Shown: positions 25,259 to 34,159 of the stretch, one piece after another | Layout: each line of letters starts with the position of its first letter | Numbering within the stretch: the stretch's first letter is position 1 | NCBI RefSeq assembly: GCF_030440595.1 | Contig: NZ_CP047452.1 | Coordinates: 124,001 to 188,000 of the forward strand | Length of the DNA stretch: 64,000 nt | Reading direction: 5' to 3' | From: Corynebacterium glucuronolyticum DSM 44120 | Lineage (GTDB): Bacteria > Actinomycetota > Actinomycetes > Mycobacteriales > Mycobacteriaceae | Program-made: the position numbers and the translations under genes | The notes under the pieces: model-generated | What the model was told of the DNA's origin: nothing | Database searches by the model: none | What the model saw: the letters and a program-made list of their open reading frames with translations, nothing else

Positions 25259-26059
25259 ATGAGTACTCCTTCACTTGCTTACGTCGTCTCCGGCTCGGAA
25301 GCCACCGGCGGCGCGGGCTTCCAAGTCGACCTCAAAACCTTCCAGCAGCTCGGCGTTTACGGCGTTGGCACCCTCAGTTGCATCGTCGCTTTCGATCCGG
25401 CGAACAACTGGGGTCACCGTTTCCACCCCATCCCGCCCACGCTTATCGACGAGCAGATGGAGGCCGCCCTCGCAACTCACCCGACCGTTCGCACCGTTAA
25501 AGTCGGGATGCTCGGCACACCCGACACCATTGATACGGTCGCTCGCGGCCTCGCCAACCACCAATGGGACAACGTCGTTGTCGACCCGGTGTTGATCTGC
25601 AAGGGTCAGGAGCCCGGTGCTGCGTTGGATACGGACAACGCCCTGCGCGAGAAGATCCTGCCACTGGCCACCGTCGTCACGCCCAACGTCTTCGAATCGA
25701 AGACCCTCGCCGGCATGGACTCCATCGACTCCGTCGAAGATCTGGAAGAGGCCGCCCGCAAGATCGGCGACCTCGGCATCAAGTACGTCCTCGCCAAGGG
25801 CGGCGTGGAACTTCCTGGCGACGACGCCGTCGACGTCCTGTGGGACGGCGAGAAGATCACCCGCTTCGCCACCCCCAAGGTCGGCGAGCAGCGTGTTTCC
25901 GGCGCCGGTTGCACCCTCGCCGCCGCCGTCACCGCCGAGCTTGCCAAGGGCGCCTCCATTTATAGCGCCGCCAAGACCGCCAAAGACCTCGTCTACCGCG
26001 GCATCCAAAACCGCGTCCCCGCCGACACCCCCTTCGACACCGTCTGGCAGGGCGCATAG
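25259..26059 (+). CDS. Pyridoxine/hydroxymethylpyrimidine kinase (PdxK/ThiD-like)
   Basis: This 266-residue ribokinase-fold enzyme has GSEATGGAGFQVDLKTFQQLG at the N-terminus (substrate-binding motif of the ThiD/PdxK group), VVVDPVLICKG near residue 107, VLAKGG near residue 178, and the anion-hole motif GAGCTLAAAVTAEL near residue 217 (Cys of GAGC marks the ThiD-like PdxK clade). It phosphorylates vitamin B6 vitamers or the thiamine pyrimidine; single-domain proteins outside thiamine operons are more often pyridoxine kinases. It diverges from pth with an 18-bp gap. Confidence 0.75.
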   Translation: MSTPSLAYVVSGSEATGGAGFQVDLKTFQQLGVYGVGTLSCIVAFDPANNWGHRFHPIPPTLIDEQMEAALATHPTVRTVKVGMLGTPDTIDTVARGLANHQWDNVVVDPVLICKGQEPGAALDTDNALREKILPLATVVTPNVFESKTLAGMDSIDSVEDLEEAARKIGDLGIKYVLAKGGVELPGDDAVDVLWDGEKITRFATPKVGEQRVSGAGCTLAAAVTAELAKGASIYSAAKTAKDLVYRGIQNRVPADTPFDTVWQGA

Positions 26060-26102
26060 TCTTCCTGTTGCGAGCTACTATCCCCCGTGCGACAATTCGG
26101 TC

Positions 26103-27032
26103 GTGTTAACGGGGGATAGTTTTTTCTTTACTCGGGGTGAATCCACTGCACACCGGATTCGCATTAGAAAGCGCGTTGAGCAGGGGCGTTTGATTAAGCT
26201 CGCGCGTGGGGTCTACTACGATGCCGGGAAACTGCAGGCTGCTCAGCCCAGTCAGCGTTTTTATCTGCGCAGCTTGGCGGTAGGCATTGCTGGCTCGACG
26301 CTGGTCGGGCGTTCAGCAGCCAGCCTGTGGGGTTTGCCGATGGGGAGCTATAACGGGCCAGTCGAAGCACGGGGGAAGTCGAGCAGTCCTCCAGACATCA
26401 TTCGGCGCTATCTCTCTGCAGCTGACATTGTGCCTCTCACCATCGGTGATTTTCGAGTAGCGCTGAGCAGCAAGGCCGCCACAGTCCTGGATATGTGCAG
26501 GTGGGGTGAGCTCGTCGAGGCTGTGGTCATCGGCGAAGCTGCGTTGAAAAGGCAGATGATTAGCCTGGATGAGATAGATAGTCTCGCCGAGAACCGCAGG
26601 GGCTGCGTCGGTATTAACAAGTTTCGGGGTGTGCGCGCATTCATGAATGGCTTGTCAGAGAGTCCGCGGGAAAGCGAAGTGAAAGTAGCGCTCTTTCGGG
26701 AGGGCTTCCCGCCTCCTATCCAGCAGGCCAATGTCCTAGATGCACATGGCTATTTCATTGCTCGCCCGGATTTTCTTTTCCCCGATCAGTCGGTGGCGCT
26801 GGAATATGACGGAATGGGAAAACTGCTTGGAGAATACGGGATGACTCCTGACACGGCTGCGAAGAAGGAGCGAGAGCGGGAGCGAAAACTGATCAGCGAA
26901 GGGGTTTATCCCATTCGCATTACGAAAGAATCCTTTGCATCGGGTCTGTGGCTCACCGAACTTCATGACGTTTGGGGCACTCGAGCGCCCATGCGTGGGG
27001 ATCGTTGGCGTGGAGGAGGCCGTGCGTGGTAA
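26103..27032 (+). CDS. AbiEi-like winged-helix protein with a C-terminal DUF559/Vsr-like nuclease region
   Basis: The likely start is GTG 26103 (309 residues); the open frame continues upstream only through the preceding gene. Residues 20-110 resemble type IV antitoxins of the AbiEi group: RIRKRVEQGRLIKLARGVYY, SLAVGIAGSTLVGRSAASLWGLP. The C-terminal third (ESEVKVALFREGFPPPIQQ, YFIARPDFLFPDQSVALEYDG, then KKERERERKLISEGVYPIRI) has the E-x-x-D-ExD layout of DUF559/Vsr-type nucleases. Proteins with this two-part plan are common in actinobacteria, usually without an AbiEii toxin, as here. Function is unknown; a defence or mobile-element role is inference. Confidence 0.6.
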   Translation: MLTGDSFFFTRGESTAHRIRIRKRVEQGRLIKLARGVYYDAGKLQAAQPSQRFYLRSLAVGIAGSTLVGRSAASLWGLPMGSYNGPVEARGKSSSPPDIIRRYLSAADIVPLTIGDFRVALSSKAATVLDMCRWGELVEAVVIGEAALKRQMISLDEIDSLAENRRGCVGINKFRGVRAFMNGLSESPRESEVKVALFREGFPPPIQQANVLDAHGYFIARPDFLFPDQSVALEYDGMGKLLGEYGMTPDTAAKKERERERKLISEGVYPIRITKESFASGLWLTELHDVWGTRAPMRGDRWRGGGRAW

Positions 27033-27043
27033 GGCCGTGACAG

Positions 27044-27145
27044 TTTGTGGGCGTTTAAGGATTGGGGGCCCCCATCGAACCAACCCGTCATATTTGCTAC
27101 AGAACAAACGCCCACAAAAAGTCACGCATGACCTTTTGTGGGCGT
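27044..27145. terminator. Nested inverted repeats between convergent genes
   Basis: TTTGTGGGCGTTT (27044-27056) is exactly complementary to AAACGCCCACAAA (27106-27118), and a third unit TTTTGTGGGCG lies at 27133-27143. Units two and three form an almost perfect hairpin closed by AGTCA/TGACC around CGCA, with A-rich and T-rich flanks. It sits between the converging genes ending at 27032 and 27156 and so probably acts as a bidirectional terminator. Unit one allows an alternative larger fold. Confidence 0.6.
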
Positions 27146-27155
27146 ACAGAAACAG

Positions 27156-28502
27156 TTACACGCGTTCCTTCTTCCGCAGGAACATATCAGACACCACGTA
27201 CACCACGAGGCCACACACGGCGACGGCGAACAGGATCCACAAAATAGCGGGGTAGGACCTGCCGCTGTCCATGAGGCCGGACGCGTAGGCGATGCCGGCG
27301 GGGATGGCGATATTGATGGTGAGGTTGTAGAAGCCGAGCGCAATGCCGGATTTTTCCGGCGGGATGGAGAACACGGCGGAGGCGACCAGCGGCGCGTACA
27401 TGAGCGCGAAGCCGGAGGCGAACAACACGATGGACAAAACCAGTACCCACACGCCGACGGTGGACAGCACGGCGGGCAGCGCGAGCGCGAAGGCGATCAT
27501 GCACAGCGCGAGGATGATCGCCGACCGGTTGGGGAGGAACTTGCCGATCCACCCGGAGAAGATGCCGACGAGCACCGCGCACGCATACCCCGGCGCGATG
27601 AGCAACGATGCCGTATCGATGTCGATGCCGTGCAGGTCAGCCGCCATGTACGGGAACATGATGATCCAGCCGAGCTGCGTAGAGTACACGAGCAGTACCG
27701 TCACCAAGGCCCACACGTAGCGCCCGTTCCGGAAGAACTCCGGCCTAACCAGCGCCCGCGGGTCCCGGTTGATGTGCCACCAGAATCCGCCGGCGGCAGC
27801 CACTGCCAGCAGGAACCACGCCCACCCCGGCACGAACACGGGCGTAAACGTGAGCGTGATTGCCAACGCCATGAAGCTGACGATAGCCAGGCCGGGCACG
27901 TCGAGGTGGCTGACGGAGACGTTTTCTTCCTCCGGCACCTGCATCAACACGAACGGTGCCGCCAAAATCAAAACCAGCGGCAGCAGGAACATGACGGTCC
28001 AGTGGATGTTGGCGGAGATGTATCCGCCGGTCAGCACCCCGATGAGCATGGATCCCTGGAAGCACGCCGTGGAAAAGCCGAGGTACGTCTTCTGTTCATC
28101 CTTGGGAATGTGCTTGGTCACGTAGATGACGTAGAGCGTCTCCGCTGCGGACAGGCCGACGGTCTGAATTAACGGGCCGATCAGTACCAACGACCACACG
28201 GATTGCCCGAAGAACCCAATCAACGAACCAAGCACGATGAACCCGATGCCAGCGGTCAGTAGTTTCCTAATCGGAATCGTGTCCGCCAAAGCCGCGTACA
28301 CTACGGCACCGATGCCGATGATGATGCCTGCGATCGTGGCCTGCAACGACACCTGCGCCGGCGAGAGCGCCAGGTCGTCGCCGATTGCCTTGGTGATAAA
28401 TTTGAATCCGTTGTCCACCACGAGGCAGAACAGGAAAACGAAGATGAGGACGGGGATCGCGACTTTCGGGTTCCGCCGCGCCCGCGAACTGACCTCAAAC
28501 AT
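27156..28502 (-). CDS. MFS transporter, probably for nucleosides
   Basis: This 448-residue protein has twelve membrane helices. An amphipathic start (MFEVSSRARRNPKVAI) precedes the first helix (PVLIFVFLFCLVVDNGF). The loop between helices 2 and 3 reads ALADTIPIRKLL, a variant of the MFS signature. It is the last gene of the deoC-mutase-deoD operon; its ATG lies two bases past the deoD stop. I infer uptake of (deoxy)nucleosides from this context. It lacks the family features of NupG, so the substrate is not proven by sequence. Confidence 0.72.
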   Translation of the reverse strand: MFEVSSRARRNPKVAIPVLIFVFLFCLVVDNGFKFITKAIGDDLALSPAQVSLQATIAGIIIGIGAVVYAALADTIPIRKLLTAGIGFIVLGSLIGFFGQSVWSLVLIGPLIQTVGLSAAETLYVIYVTKHIPKDEQKTYLGFSTACFQGSMLIGVLTGGYISANIHWTVMFLLPLVLILAAPFVLMQVPEEENVSVSHLDVPGLAIVSFMALAITLTFTPVFVPGWAWFLLAVAAAGGFWWHINRDPRALVRPEFFRNGRYVWALVTVLLVYSTQLGWIIMFPYMAADLHGIDIDTASLLIAPGYACAVLVGIFSGWIGKFLPNRSAIILALCMIAFALALPAVLSTVGVWVLVLSIVLFASGFALMYAPLVASAVFSIPPEKSGIALGFYNLTINIAIPAGIAYASGLMDSGRSYPAILWILFAVAVCGLVVYVVSDMFLRKKERV

Positions 28503-28503
28503 G

Positions 28504-29217
28504 CTAGATCGCCGCCAGCGGTAGGGCGAGCTCCATCATCGTGGTGAACGCTTTCTGACGCTCCTCAGACGAGGTCTGCGCACCGGTGACGATGTTGTCG
28601 GAGACAGTGAAGATGCCCATGGCCTCCACGCCGGCCTCAGCGGCGACGGAGTACAGGCCGGCGGATTCCATTTCCACGCCCAGAACACCCATCGCCGCCC
28701 ACCGCTCATTCACCGACGAGTCGTAGTTGTAGAAAACATCCGCGGACAACACGTTGCCCACGTGCACGTCAATCCCCTGCGACACAGCGCGGCGGTACGT
28801 GTCCTCAATCAGGCGGAACGAACCGATCGGTGCGAACGTACCGGGGAGGTTGTACTGCGAGGCGAAGTTGGAATCGGTGCAGGCTGCCTGGCCGATGATG
28901 ACGTCGTAGAGGTCGATGTCCTTCTGGATGGTGCCGCAGGAGCCGACGCGAATGAGCTTCTTGCAGCCGAAATCGTGGATGAGTTCCCAGGAGTATAGGG
29001 AGATGGACGGGATGCCCATGCCGGAGCCCATGACGGACACCTCGTGGCCTTGGTAGGTGCCGGTGAAGCCGAGCATGTTGCGCACGGAGTTGAATTGCAC
29101 AACGTCATCGAGGTACGTCTCGGCGATGAACTTGGCGCGCAGTGGGTCGCCCGGCAGCAGAATCGTCGAAGCGATCGGTGCGCCGGAGGGGTTGATGTGG
29201 GGTGTCTGGTCACGCAT
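28504..29217 (-). CDS. deoD: Purine nucleoside phosphorylase, DeoD type
   Basis: This 237-residue hexameric-type phosphorylase converts purine (deoxy)nucleosides and phosphate to base and (deoxy)ribose-1-phosphate. Signatures are LLPGDPLRAKFIAE near residue 20, SVMGSGMGIPSISLYSWEL near residue 60, RVGSCG near residue 87 (phosphate Arg) and GVEMESAGLY near residue 178 (ribose Glu and Met); the catalytic Asp lies in TVSDNI near residue 204. Its start overlaps the stop of the upstream phosphomutase by one base. Confidence 0.92.
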   Translation of the reverse strand: MRDQTPHINPSGAPIASTILLPGDPLRAKFIAETYLDDVVQFNSVRNMLGFTGTYQGHEVSVMGSGMGIPSISLYSWELIHDFGCKKLIRVGSCGTIQKDIDLYDVIIGQAACTDSNFASQYNLPGTFAPIGSFRLIEDTYRRAVSQGIDVHVGNVLSADVFYNYDSSVNERWAAMGVLGVEMESAGLYSVAAEAGVEAMGIFTVSDNIVTGAQTSSEERQKAFTTMMELALPLAAI

Positions 29218-30653
29218 TATTTTTCCATTCCCGTGGCGTGGGCCACGTCTTTCTTGAGGGTTTCCAGCCGCGCGGCGTCACCGGCGACTTCGAGGTAGCA
29301 CTTGAGTTTCGGTTCGGTTCCGGACGGTCGGCACACGACGCGGTCGTCGGCGTCGGTGAAGAACATGATTCCGTCGGTGGGTGGTTCGTGGTCATTGAGG
29401 TCCACCGTCTGCACCACCTGCGCCCCCGCAAGAGATACCGGCGGTTCCGCCCGCAGGCGTTCCATCGCCGCAGAAATCAACGATGTATCCGAGACCCGGA
29501 ACGTCAGTGGGGCAGTGGTGTACCCGCCGAATTCCTCCCGCACCCGCGCAAGGTGTTCCAAAACCCCCACGCCCTGCGCCTTCAGCTCCGCGGCGAGCGA
29601 TGCGAACACGACCGCAGCCGAGATGCCGTCCTTGTCGGACACGTGCGATGGGTCGCAGCAGAAGCCGATCGCTTCCTCGTACCCGAATCCGAGCTCCGGC
29701 GCCCGCGCGATCCACTTGAATCCAGTCAGCGTTTCGTAATGTTTGAGCCCGTACTTCTCCGCCACGCGGCCCAACGCACGCCCCGAGACCAGCGAGTTCG
29801 CCAAAGAACCCTGCAGCCCCTTCGATGCCAGGTAGTTGCCCAGCAGTAGCCCGGTTTCATCACCGCTCAATTGAACCCCCTCGGCCGCCACGGCCATCCG
29901 GTCGGCATCCGGATCCGCCGCGATGACAATGTCCGCGCCGGCCTCCTCCGCGAGCTCCAGCGCGAGATCGAGCGCCCCGGGCTCCTCGGGGTTCGGGAAC
30001 CGCACGGTGGGGAAGTCCGGGTCCGGTTCCATTTGCTTGTCGACGACGCGCACGTCCCCAAATCCCGCCCTCTTCAGCGCGGCCACGAGCGTCTCACCAC
30101 CGACACCGTGCATCGGCGTGACCACGATCTTCAGGTCTCCCGGCACGCCCATCGCTGCCGCGGCGGAAACGAACTCGTCGGTGACGTCCACGTGCTCGAT
30201 CAAATCGTCGGATAGCGGCGGGTCTTCCGGCGCCTCCTCGATTGCGGCCGCGATGTCGGCGTCGGCCGGTGGCACGATCTGGATCCCGTCGCCGAGGTAC
30301 ACCTTGTACCCGTTGTACTCAGGCGGGTTGTGCGATGCGGTGATCATGATGCCCGCATCGGCCCCGAGGTGCTTGACGGCAAACGCCGTAACAGGCGTCG
30401 GGCGCTGTGGCGTCAGCGCGATGGCGTGCACGCCGGCACCGGAGAGCACCTGCAGTGCAGCGTCGTAAAACTCCGCCGAGCCGTGCCGCGCGTCGCAGCC
30501 AACGACCACGCGCGCACCGGCCCCGACGTACGCCGCGAGCCCTGCGGTCGCCCGCTTCACGTTGGTCACATTCATCTGGTCGGTGCCCTCGCCGACAACC
30601 CCGCGCAGTCCCGCGGTGCCAAAGTGCAGTCCAAACGGCTTATGCGAGGCCAT
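29217..30653 (-). CDS. Alpha-D-phosphohexomutase family (phosphopentomutase/phosphomannomutase type)
   Basis: Starting at ATG 30653 ([18 protein letters not shown]) the product has 478 residues. It overlaps the deoC end by 14 bases. It has the family's catalytic phospho-Ser loop [18 protein letters not shown] near residue 98, the metal loop [13 protein letters not shown] near residue 245, the sugar loop [13 protein letters not shown] and the phosphate-binding [15 protein letters not shown] near residue 448. The usual N-terminal helix of about 40 residues is absent. In this operon it should convert (deoxy)ribose-1-phosphate from DeoD to the 5-phosphate used by DeoC. Confidence 0.8.
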   Translation of the reverse strand: MASHKPFGLHFGTAGLRGVVGEGTDQMNVTNVKRATAGLAAYVGAGARVVVGCDARHGSAEFYDAALQVLSGAGVHAIALTPQRPTPVTAFAVKHLGADAGIMITASHNPPEYNGYKVYLGDGIQIVPPADADIAAAIEEAPEDPPLSDDLIEHVDVTDEFVSAAAAMGVPGDLKIVVTPMHGVGGETLVAALKRAGFGDVRVVDKQMEPDPDFPTVRFPNPEEPGALDLALELAEEAGADIVIAADPDADRMAVAAEGVQLSGDETGLLLGNYLASKGLQGSLANSLVSGRALGRVAEKYGLKHYETLTGFKWIARAPELGFGYEEAIGFCCDPSHVSDKDGISAAVVFASLAAELKAQGVGVLEHLARVREEFGGYTTAPLTFRVSDTSLISAAMERLRAEPPVSLAGAQVVQTVDLNDHEPPTDGIMFFTDADDRVVCRPSGTEPKLKCYLEVAGDAARLETLKKDVAHATGMEK

Positions 30654-31287
30654 CGAGCACCGCCTTCGAGGAGGAGAGGCCAAGGCGCGTCGCACCGGCG
30701 GAAACCATGGCGAGTGCCGTCTCCGCATCACGGATGCCACCGGATGCCTTAACACCTAGGCGGTCGCCGACGGTTTCCTTCATCAAAGAAACCGCGTGCA
30801 CGGATGCGCCACCGGCGGGGTGGAAGCCGGTGGACGTCTTCACAAAGTCCGCGCCCGCCTTCTCTGCCGCCTCGCAGCACGCGACGATTTCCGAATCGGT
30901 CAGCGCCGCCGTTTCCAAGATGACTTTCAGTAAAACGGAGCCGCAGGCTCCTTTGACGGCCGCGATCTCGTCTGCAATCTCATCAAAGCGGTGTTCCTTC
31001 GCCCACCCGATGTTTTGCACCATGTCCACCTCGTCGGCCCCGTCGGCGACAGCCTGCCGAGCCTCGGCGACCTTCACCGCCGTCTTCACTGCGCCGGACG
31101 GGAACCCGATTACGGTCGCAACCTTCACGGTCGGCGGAACGTCGACCGGAAGCATGGAGGGGGAGACGCAGATGGAGTACGTTCCCAGCGATTCGGCTTC
31201 AGCGGCGAGTGCCAAGACATCTGCGCGGGTGGATTCGGGTTTGAGGAGCGTGTGATCGATAAGTTGAGCTAGTTCAGAGCGGTTCAT
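30640..31287 (-). CDS. deoC: Deoxyribose-phosphate aldolase
   Basis: The 215-residue TIM barrel starts at ATG 31287 ([18 protein letters not shown]). It cleaves 2-deoxyribose-5-phosphate to glyceraldehyde-3-phosphate and acetaldehyde. Active-site blocks are [20 protein letters not shown] (Asp), [11 protein letters not shown] (Lys), the Schiff-base Lys in [10 protein letters not shown] near residue 147, and VKASGGIRD (Lys) near residue 175. It is the first gene of the salvage operon deoC-mutase-deoD-transporter, which runs to 27156 with overlapping or nearly touching ends. Confidence 0.93.
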   Translation of the reverse strand: MNRSELAQLIDHTLLKPESTRADVLALAAEAESLGTYSICVSPSMLPVDVPPTVKVATVIGFPSGAVKTAVKVAEARQAVADGADEVDMVQNIGWAKEHRFDEIADEIAAVKGACGSVLLKVILETAALTDSEIVACCEAAEKAGADFVKTSTGFHPAGGASVHAVSLMKETVGDRLGVKASGGIRDAETALAMVSAGATRLGLSSSKAVLDGLA

Positions 31288-31493
31288 ACCAGTTCTTTCT
31301 CCTTGACGTGACTGGGGTGTGGCCAGCGTCACCGATGGTAATCGCGGTTTCGCGTTGATGCTGTCTGGCCCATTACTTCCGATTATCGCCCGCTTTCGCA
31401 CAAAAGGCAAGAACTAGATTGACAAATGTGCGCAACGTCATACAGAAACCGTTCCACCCCGGTCAATCTCCCAACAAAAACTTGAACATGGAT

Positions 31494-31519
31494 TAAACTG
31501 GCGTATCGAACACAGTTTA
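31494..31519 (+). promoter_or_regulatory. Palindromic operator at the bioB promoter
   Basis: TAAACTG (31494-31500) and CAGTTTA (31513-31519) form a perfect inverted repeat with a 12-base gap, 15 bases before the bioB ATG. TAAACT can serve as a -10 element. The inner CGAACACAGTTTA resembles the TGAAC-N3-GTTAC pattern that I recall for the corynebacterial biotin repressor BioQ, so biotin control is likely but unproven. Confidence 0.5.
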
Positions 31520-31534
31520 ATGAGAGGTATAACC

Positions 31535-32530
31535 ATGACTGACATTCTCGAACGCGCCCGCCAGAAGGTCCTGGACGAGGGCACCCCGCTCAACAAAGAC
31601 GAGCTCCTGGAGGTCCTCGAGCTTCCCGATTCCCGCATCGACGAACTCCTCCAACTCGCCCACGAAGTCCGCCTCAAGTGGTGCGGCGAAGAAATCGAGG
31701 TCGAAGGCATCGTCAGCCTGAAGACGGGCGGCTGCCCCGAGGACTGCCGCTTCTGCTCCCAGTCCGCCCTCTACGAGTCCCCTGTCAGGGCCGTCCGCCT
31801 CGACATCGAGGGCCTCATCGAGTCCGCCAAGGAAGTCCAAAAGACCGGCGCCACCGAGTTCTGCATCGTCGCCGCCGTCCGCAGCCCCAACGAGTCCCTC
31901 ATGCAGCAGGTGGAGGAGGCCGTCGCCCGCATCGGCGCCGAGGTGGACGTGAACGTCTCCGCCTCCATCGGCATCCTCAACCAGGAGCAGGTCGACCGCC
32001 TGAAGAAGGCCGGCGTCCACCGCTACAACCACAACCTCGAGACCGCCCGCAGCAACTTCAAAAACGTCGTCACCACCCACGAGTGGGAGGACCGCGTCCA
32101 CACGATCGAGATGATCCGCGACGCCGGCATGGAGACGTGCGTCGGCGGCATCCTCGGCCTGGGGGAGACCCTCGAGCAGCGCGCGGAGTTCGCCTCCGAG
32201 CTCTCCGAGCTCAACCCGACCGAGGTCCCCATGAACTTCCTCGACCCCCGCCCCGGCACCCCCTTCCAGGACCTCCCGCTCGTCGATTCGAAGGACGCCC
32301 TCCGCGCGATCGGTGCCTTCCGCCTCGCACTTCCGCGCACGATCCTCCGTTTCGCCGGCGGCCGCGAGCTCACCCTCGGTGACCTCGGCGCGGAGAAGGG
32401 CCTCCTCGGCGGCATCAACGCCGTCATCGTCGGCAATTATCTCACCACCCTGGGCCGCGACGCCGAGAATGACCTCGACATGCTCGACCGCCTCCACCTC
32501 CCGATTAAGGCCCTCAATGCGACGCTCTAG
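31535..32530 (+). CDS. bioB: Biotin synthase
   Basis: BioB inserts sulfur into dethiobiotin using S-adenosylmethionine and two iron-sulfur clusters. The 331-residue product from ATG 31535 ([16 protein letters not shown]) is preferred over ATG 31520 because GAGAGG lies eight bases before it. The radical-SAM motif [11 protein letters not shown] lies near residue 73. [10 protein letters not shown] and [13 protein letters not shown] are typical BioB blocks, and [11 protein letters not shown] near the C-terminus carries the Arg ligand of the auxiliary cluster. The last 14 bases overlap the start of the next small gene. Confidence 0.95.
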   Translation: MTDILERARQKVLDEGTPLNKDELLEVLELPDSRIDELLQLAHEVRLKWCGEEIEVEGIVSLKTGGCPEDCRFCSQSALYESPVRAVRLDIEGLIESAKEVQKTGATEFCIVAAVRSPNESLMQQVEEAVARIGAEVDVNVSASIGILNQEQVDRLKKAGVHRYNHNLETARSNFKNVVTTHEWEDRVHTIEMIRDAGMETCVGGILGLGETLEQRAEFASELSELNPTEVPMNFLDPRPGTPFQDLPLVDSKDALRAIGAFRLALPRTILRFAGGRELTLGDLGAEKGLLGGINAVIVGNYLTTLGRDAENDLDMLDRLHLPIKALNATL

Positions 32531-32732
32531 CTCTACTGAGCTTGCCGACGCCGTCCTGGCCGGCGAGCGTCCCATCCACGACCCCTTCGGTGGTCGGACT
32601 CCCAGCGGCTACGAGCCGCCGCGTTTCTGCCAGATCTGCGGCAGAAAAATGGCCGTGCAGGTCACCCCGCACGGCTGGGTCGCTCACTGCTCGCAGCACG
32701 GTGAGCTCAATTCCGCCTGGCTACGCCATTAG
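32517..32732 (+). CDS. bsaP: Biotin synthase auxiliary protein
   Basis: This 71-residue protein starts inside the bioB end (ATG 32517) and so is translationally coupled to it. It has a GxRP-HDPF segment and a small zinc- or iron-ribbon-like C-terminus, [13 protein letters not shown] and HCSQHG, giving three Cys and His as possible metal ligands. In actinobacteria the gene after bioB encodes BsaP, a small iron-sulfur protein described as needed for BioB activity. Size, position and Cys pattern agree. I rely on this recollection rather than an alignment. Confidence 0.75.
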   Translation: MRRSSSTELADAVLAGERPIHDPFGGRTPSGYEPPRFCQICGRKMAVQVTPHGWVAHCSQHGELNSAWLRH

Positions 32733-32926
32733 TGTGGCGATGCGGACTCGTGGTGCGCCTGCGCCTCCTCATCGCCGGAGCTGGCCCCGGGTCCGCTGAC
32801 CACGTTCGTCAGGTCTTCCAGCTTCGGCGGCTTCTTGTTCGGCGAGGTGGATTCGCGTGTATAGAAGTAGTACGTGGCGAGTCCTCCGGCGATGAGGAAG
32901 CCAATGGTGGCGATGAGGCGGCGCAT
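32729..32926 (-). CDS. Small single-span membrane protein
   Basis: A very good AAAAAGGAGAAG site precedes ATG 32926. The 65-residue product has one N-terminal membrane helix ([19 protein letters not shown]) and then a hydrophilic tail with KKPPKLEDL and an acidic, His-containing end ([14 protein letters not shown]). The 3' end overlaps the bsaP stop by four bases, tail to tail. A similar gene lies beside bioB-bsaP in other corynebacteria as far as I recall; no function is known. Confidence 0.6.
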   Translation of the reverse strand: MRRLIATIGFLIAGGLATYYFYTRESTSPNKKPPKLEDLTNVVSGPGASSGDEEAQAHHESASPH

Positions 32927-32973
32927 ATCTTCTCCTTTTTAAATGCGAGGTTTCCCTTACAGGGTATACGATA

Positions 32974-33471
32974 GTGGCCATGAGTATTTCGACCGCAACC
33001 GCGACTCTCCACACTAACCACGGGGACATCGCGATCGAACTTTTCGGCAACCACGCCCCCAAGACCGTGGATAACTTCGTCACCCTTGCCAACGGCGAGA
33101 AGACGGGCGAGCCGTTCTACGACGGCGTTATCTTCCACCGCATCATCGCCGGCTTCATGATCCAGGGCGGCGACCCGACGGGCACCGGCATGGGCGGCCC
33201 TGGCTACCAGTTCGAGGACGAGTTCCACCCGGAGCTCTCCTTCGACAAGCCGTACCTGCTCGCCATGGCGAACGCCGGCCCGGGCACCAACGGTTCCCAG
33301 TTCTTCATCACGGTGGCCAAGACCCCGCACCTGAACAACCACCACACCATCTTCGGTGAGGTCACGGACCCCGCGTCCCAGAAGGTCGTCGACGAGATTG
33401 CAGGCGTCCCCACCGACCGCATGGATCGCCCGCTGGAGCCTGTCGTCATCAACAGTGTCTCCATCGCGTAA
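32974..33471 (+). CDS. ppiA: Cyclophilin-type peptidyl-prolyl isomerase
   Basis: This 165-residue cytoplasmic cyclophilin catalyses cis-trans isomerisation of Xaa-Pro bonds. Active-site blocks are [22 protein letters not shown] (FHRII and QGGDPTG), [15 protein letters not shown] and [11 protein letters not shown]. The usual Trp of the cyclosporin-binding pocket is His in NNHHTIFG, as in bacterial PpiA. The ATG pair at 32974/32980 leaves the exact start open. The rhomboid gene begins within its last 17 bases. Confidence 0.93.
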   Translation: MAMSISTATATLHTNHGDIAIELFGNHAPKTVDNFVTLANGEKTGEPFYDGVIFHRIIAGFMIQGGDPTGTGMGGPGYQFEDEFHPELSFDKPYLLAMANAGPGTNGSQFFITVAKTPHLNNHHTIFGEVTDPASQKVVDEIAGVPTDRMDRPLEPVVINSVSIA

Positions 33472-34114
33472 CCTGTTCAGAAATGCCCCAGCCACCTGGG
33501 GCATTATTCTTTTCCTCGTCGCCATCCACCTGATCACGGCGCTCCAATCCGGCTCGCTCACCCACAACCTATCGGGTTCCCCGCTGGCGGAATCCTGGGT
33601 CCTTTACGGCCCGTACGTCGCCACCCAGCCCTACCGCCTCGTCACCTACGCGTTCGTGCATTCCGGCCTCTACCACCTCACGGTCAACTGCGCCTCCATC
33701 CTGGTCTTCTGCTGGTCTCTCGAGCGCTACCTCGGTTCCCTCCAGCTCATCGCCACCTTCCTCGTCACCGCTCTCGGTGCGGGCCTTTCCATCCTGCTTT
33801 TCGACGCTTATTCGGCCACCGTTGGCGCCTCCGGCACCATCTTCGCCTTCCTCGCCATCTGCGTCGCCGTCGCCGCCAAGCACCGCGGCAACGTCCGCGC
33901 CATCGCCGTCTTCCTCGTCATCAACATCGGCTACACCTTCATCGGCCAGGGCATTTCCATTTGGGGACACCTCGGTGGCCTCCTCATCGGCGGCCTCATC
34001 GCCTACCCGCTCGCCAGATTCCAGGCCCGCGGTCGCGCCATCACCCTCACCGTCGCTGCCACCGTTTTGTGCATAACGTGCTTCGTCCCGACTGACTTAT
34101 CCACAGTTTTTTGA
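33455..34114 (+). CDS. Rhomboid-family intramembrane serine protease
   Basis: The likely start is GTG 33455, overlapping the ppiA end. The 219-residue protein has six to seven helices: [37 protein letters not shown] (the conserved HxxxN-type His/Asn helix), then the catalytic Ser in [14 protein letters not shown] and the catalytic His in [13 protein letters not shown]. The last residues (DLSTVF-stop) are written by the 26-base repeat that precedes HNH copy B, so the C-terminus was re-made when that element arrived. The core is complete and activity is expected. Confidence 0.85.
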   Translation: MSPSRNLFRNAPATWGIILFLVAIHLITALQSGSLTHNLSGSPLAESWVLYGPYVATQPYRLVTYAFVHSGLYHLTVNCASILVFCWSLERYLGSLQLIATFLVTALGAGLSILLFDAYSATVGASGTIFAFLAICVAVAAKHRGNVRAIAVFLVINIGYTFIGQGISIWGHLGGLLIGGLIAYPLARFQARGRAITLTVAATVLCITCFVPTDLSTVF

Positions 34115-34122
34115 CGCTTCCT
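34097..34122 (+). repeat. Copy of the 26-base HNH-element upstream repeat
   Basis: It is identical to 8410-8435 and begins TTATCCACAGTTTTTTGACG. The element's left boundary therefore appears to be TTATCCACA. The two loci have no similarity before this point. Confidence 0.75.
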
Positions 34123-34159
34123 CTTTAACGGTGCGTTGCGACGTTTTATTGTGTGTGGC

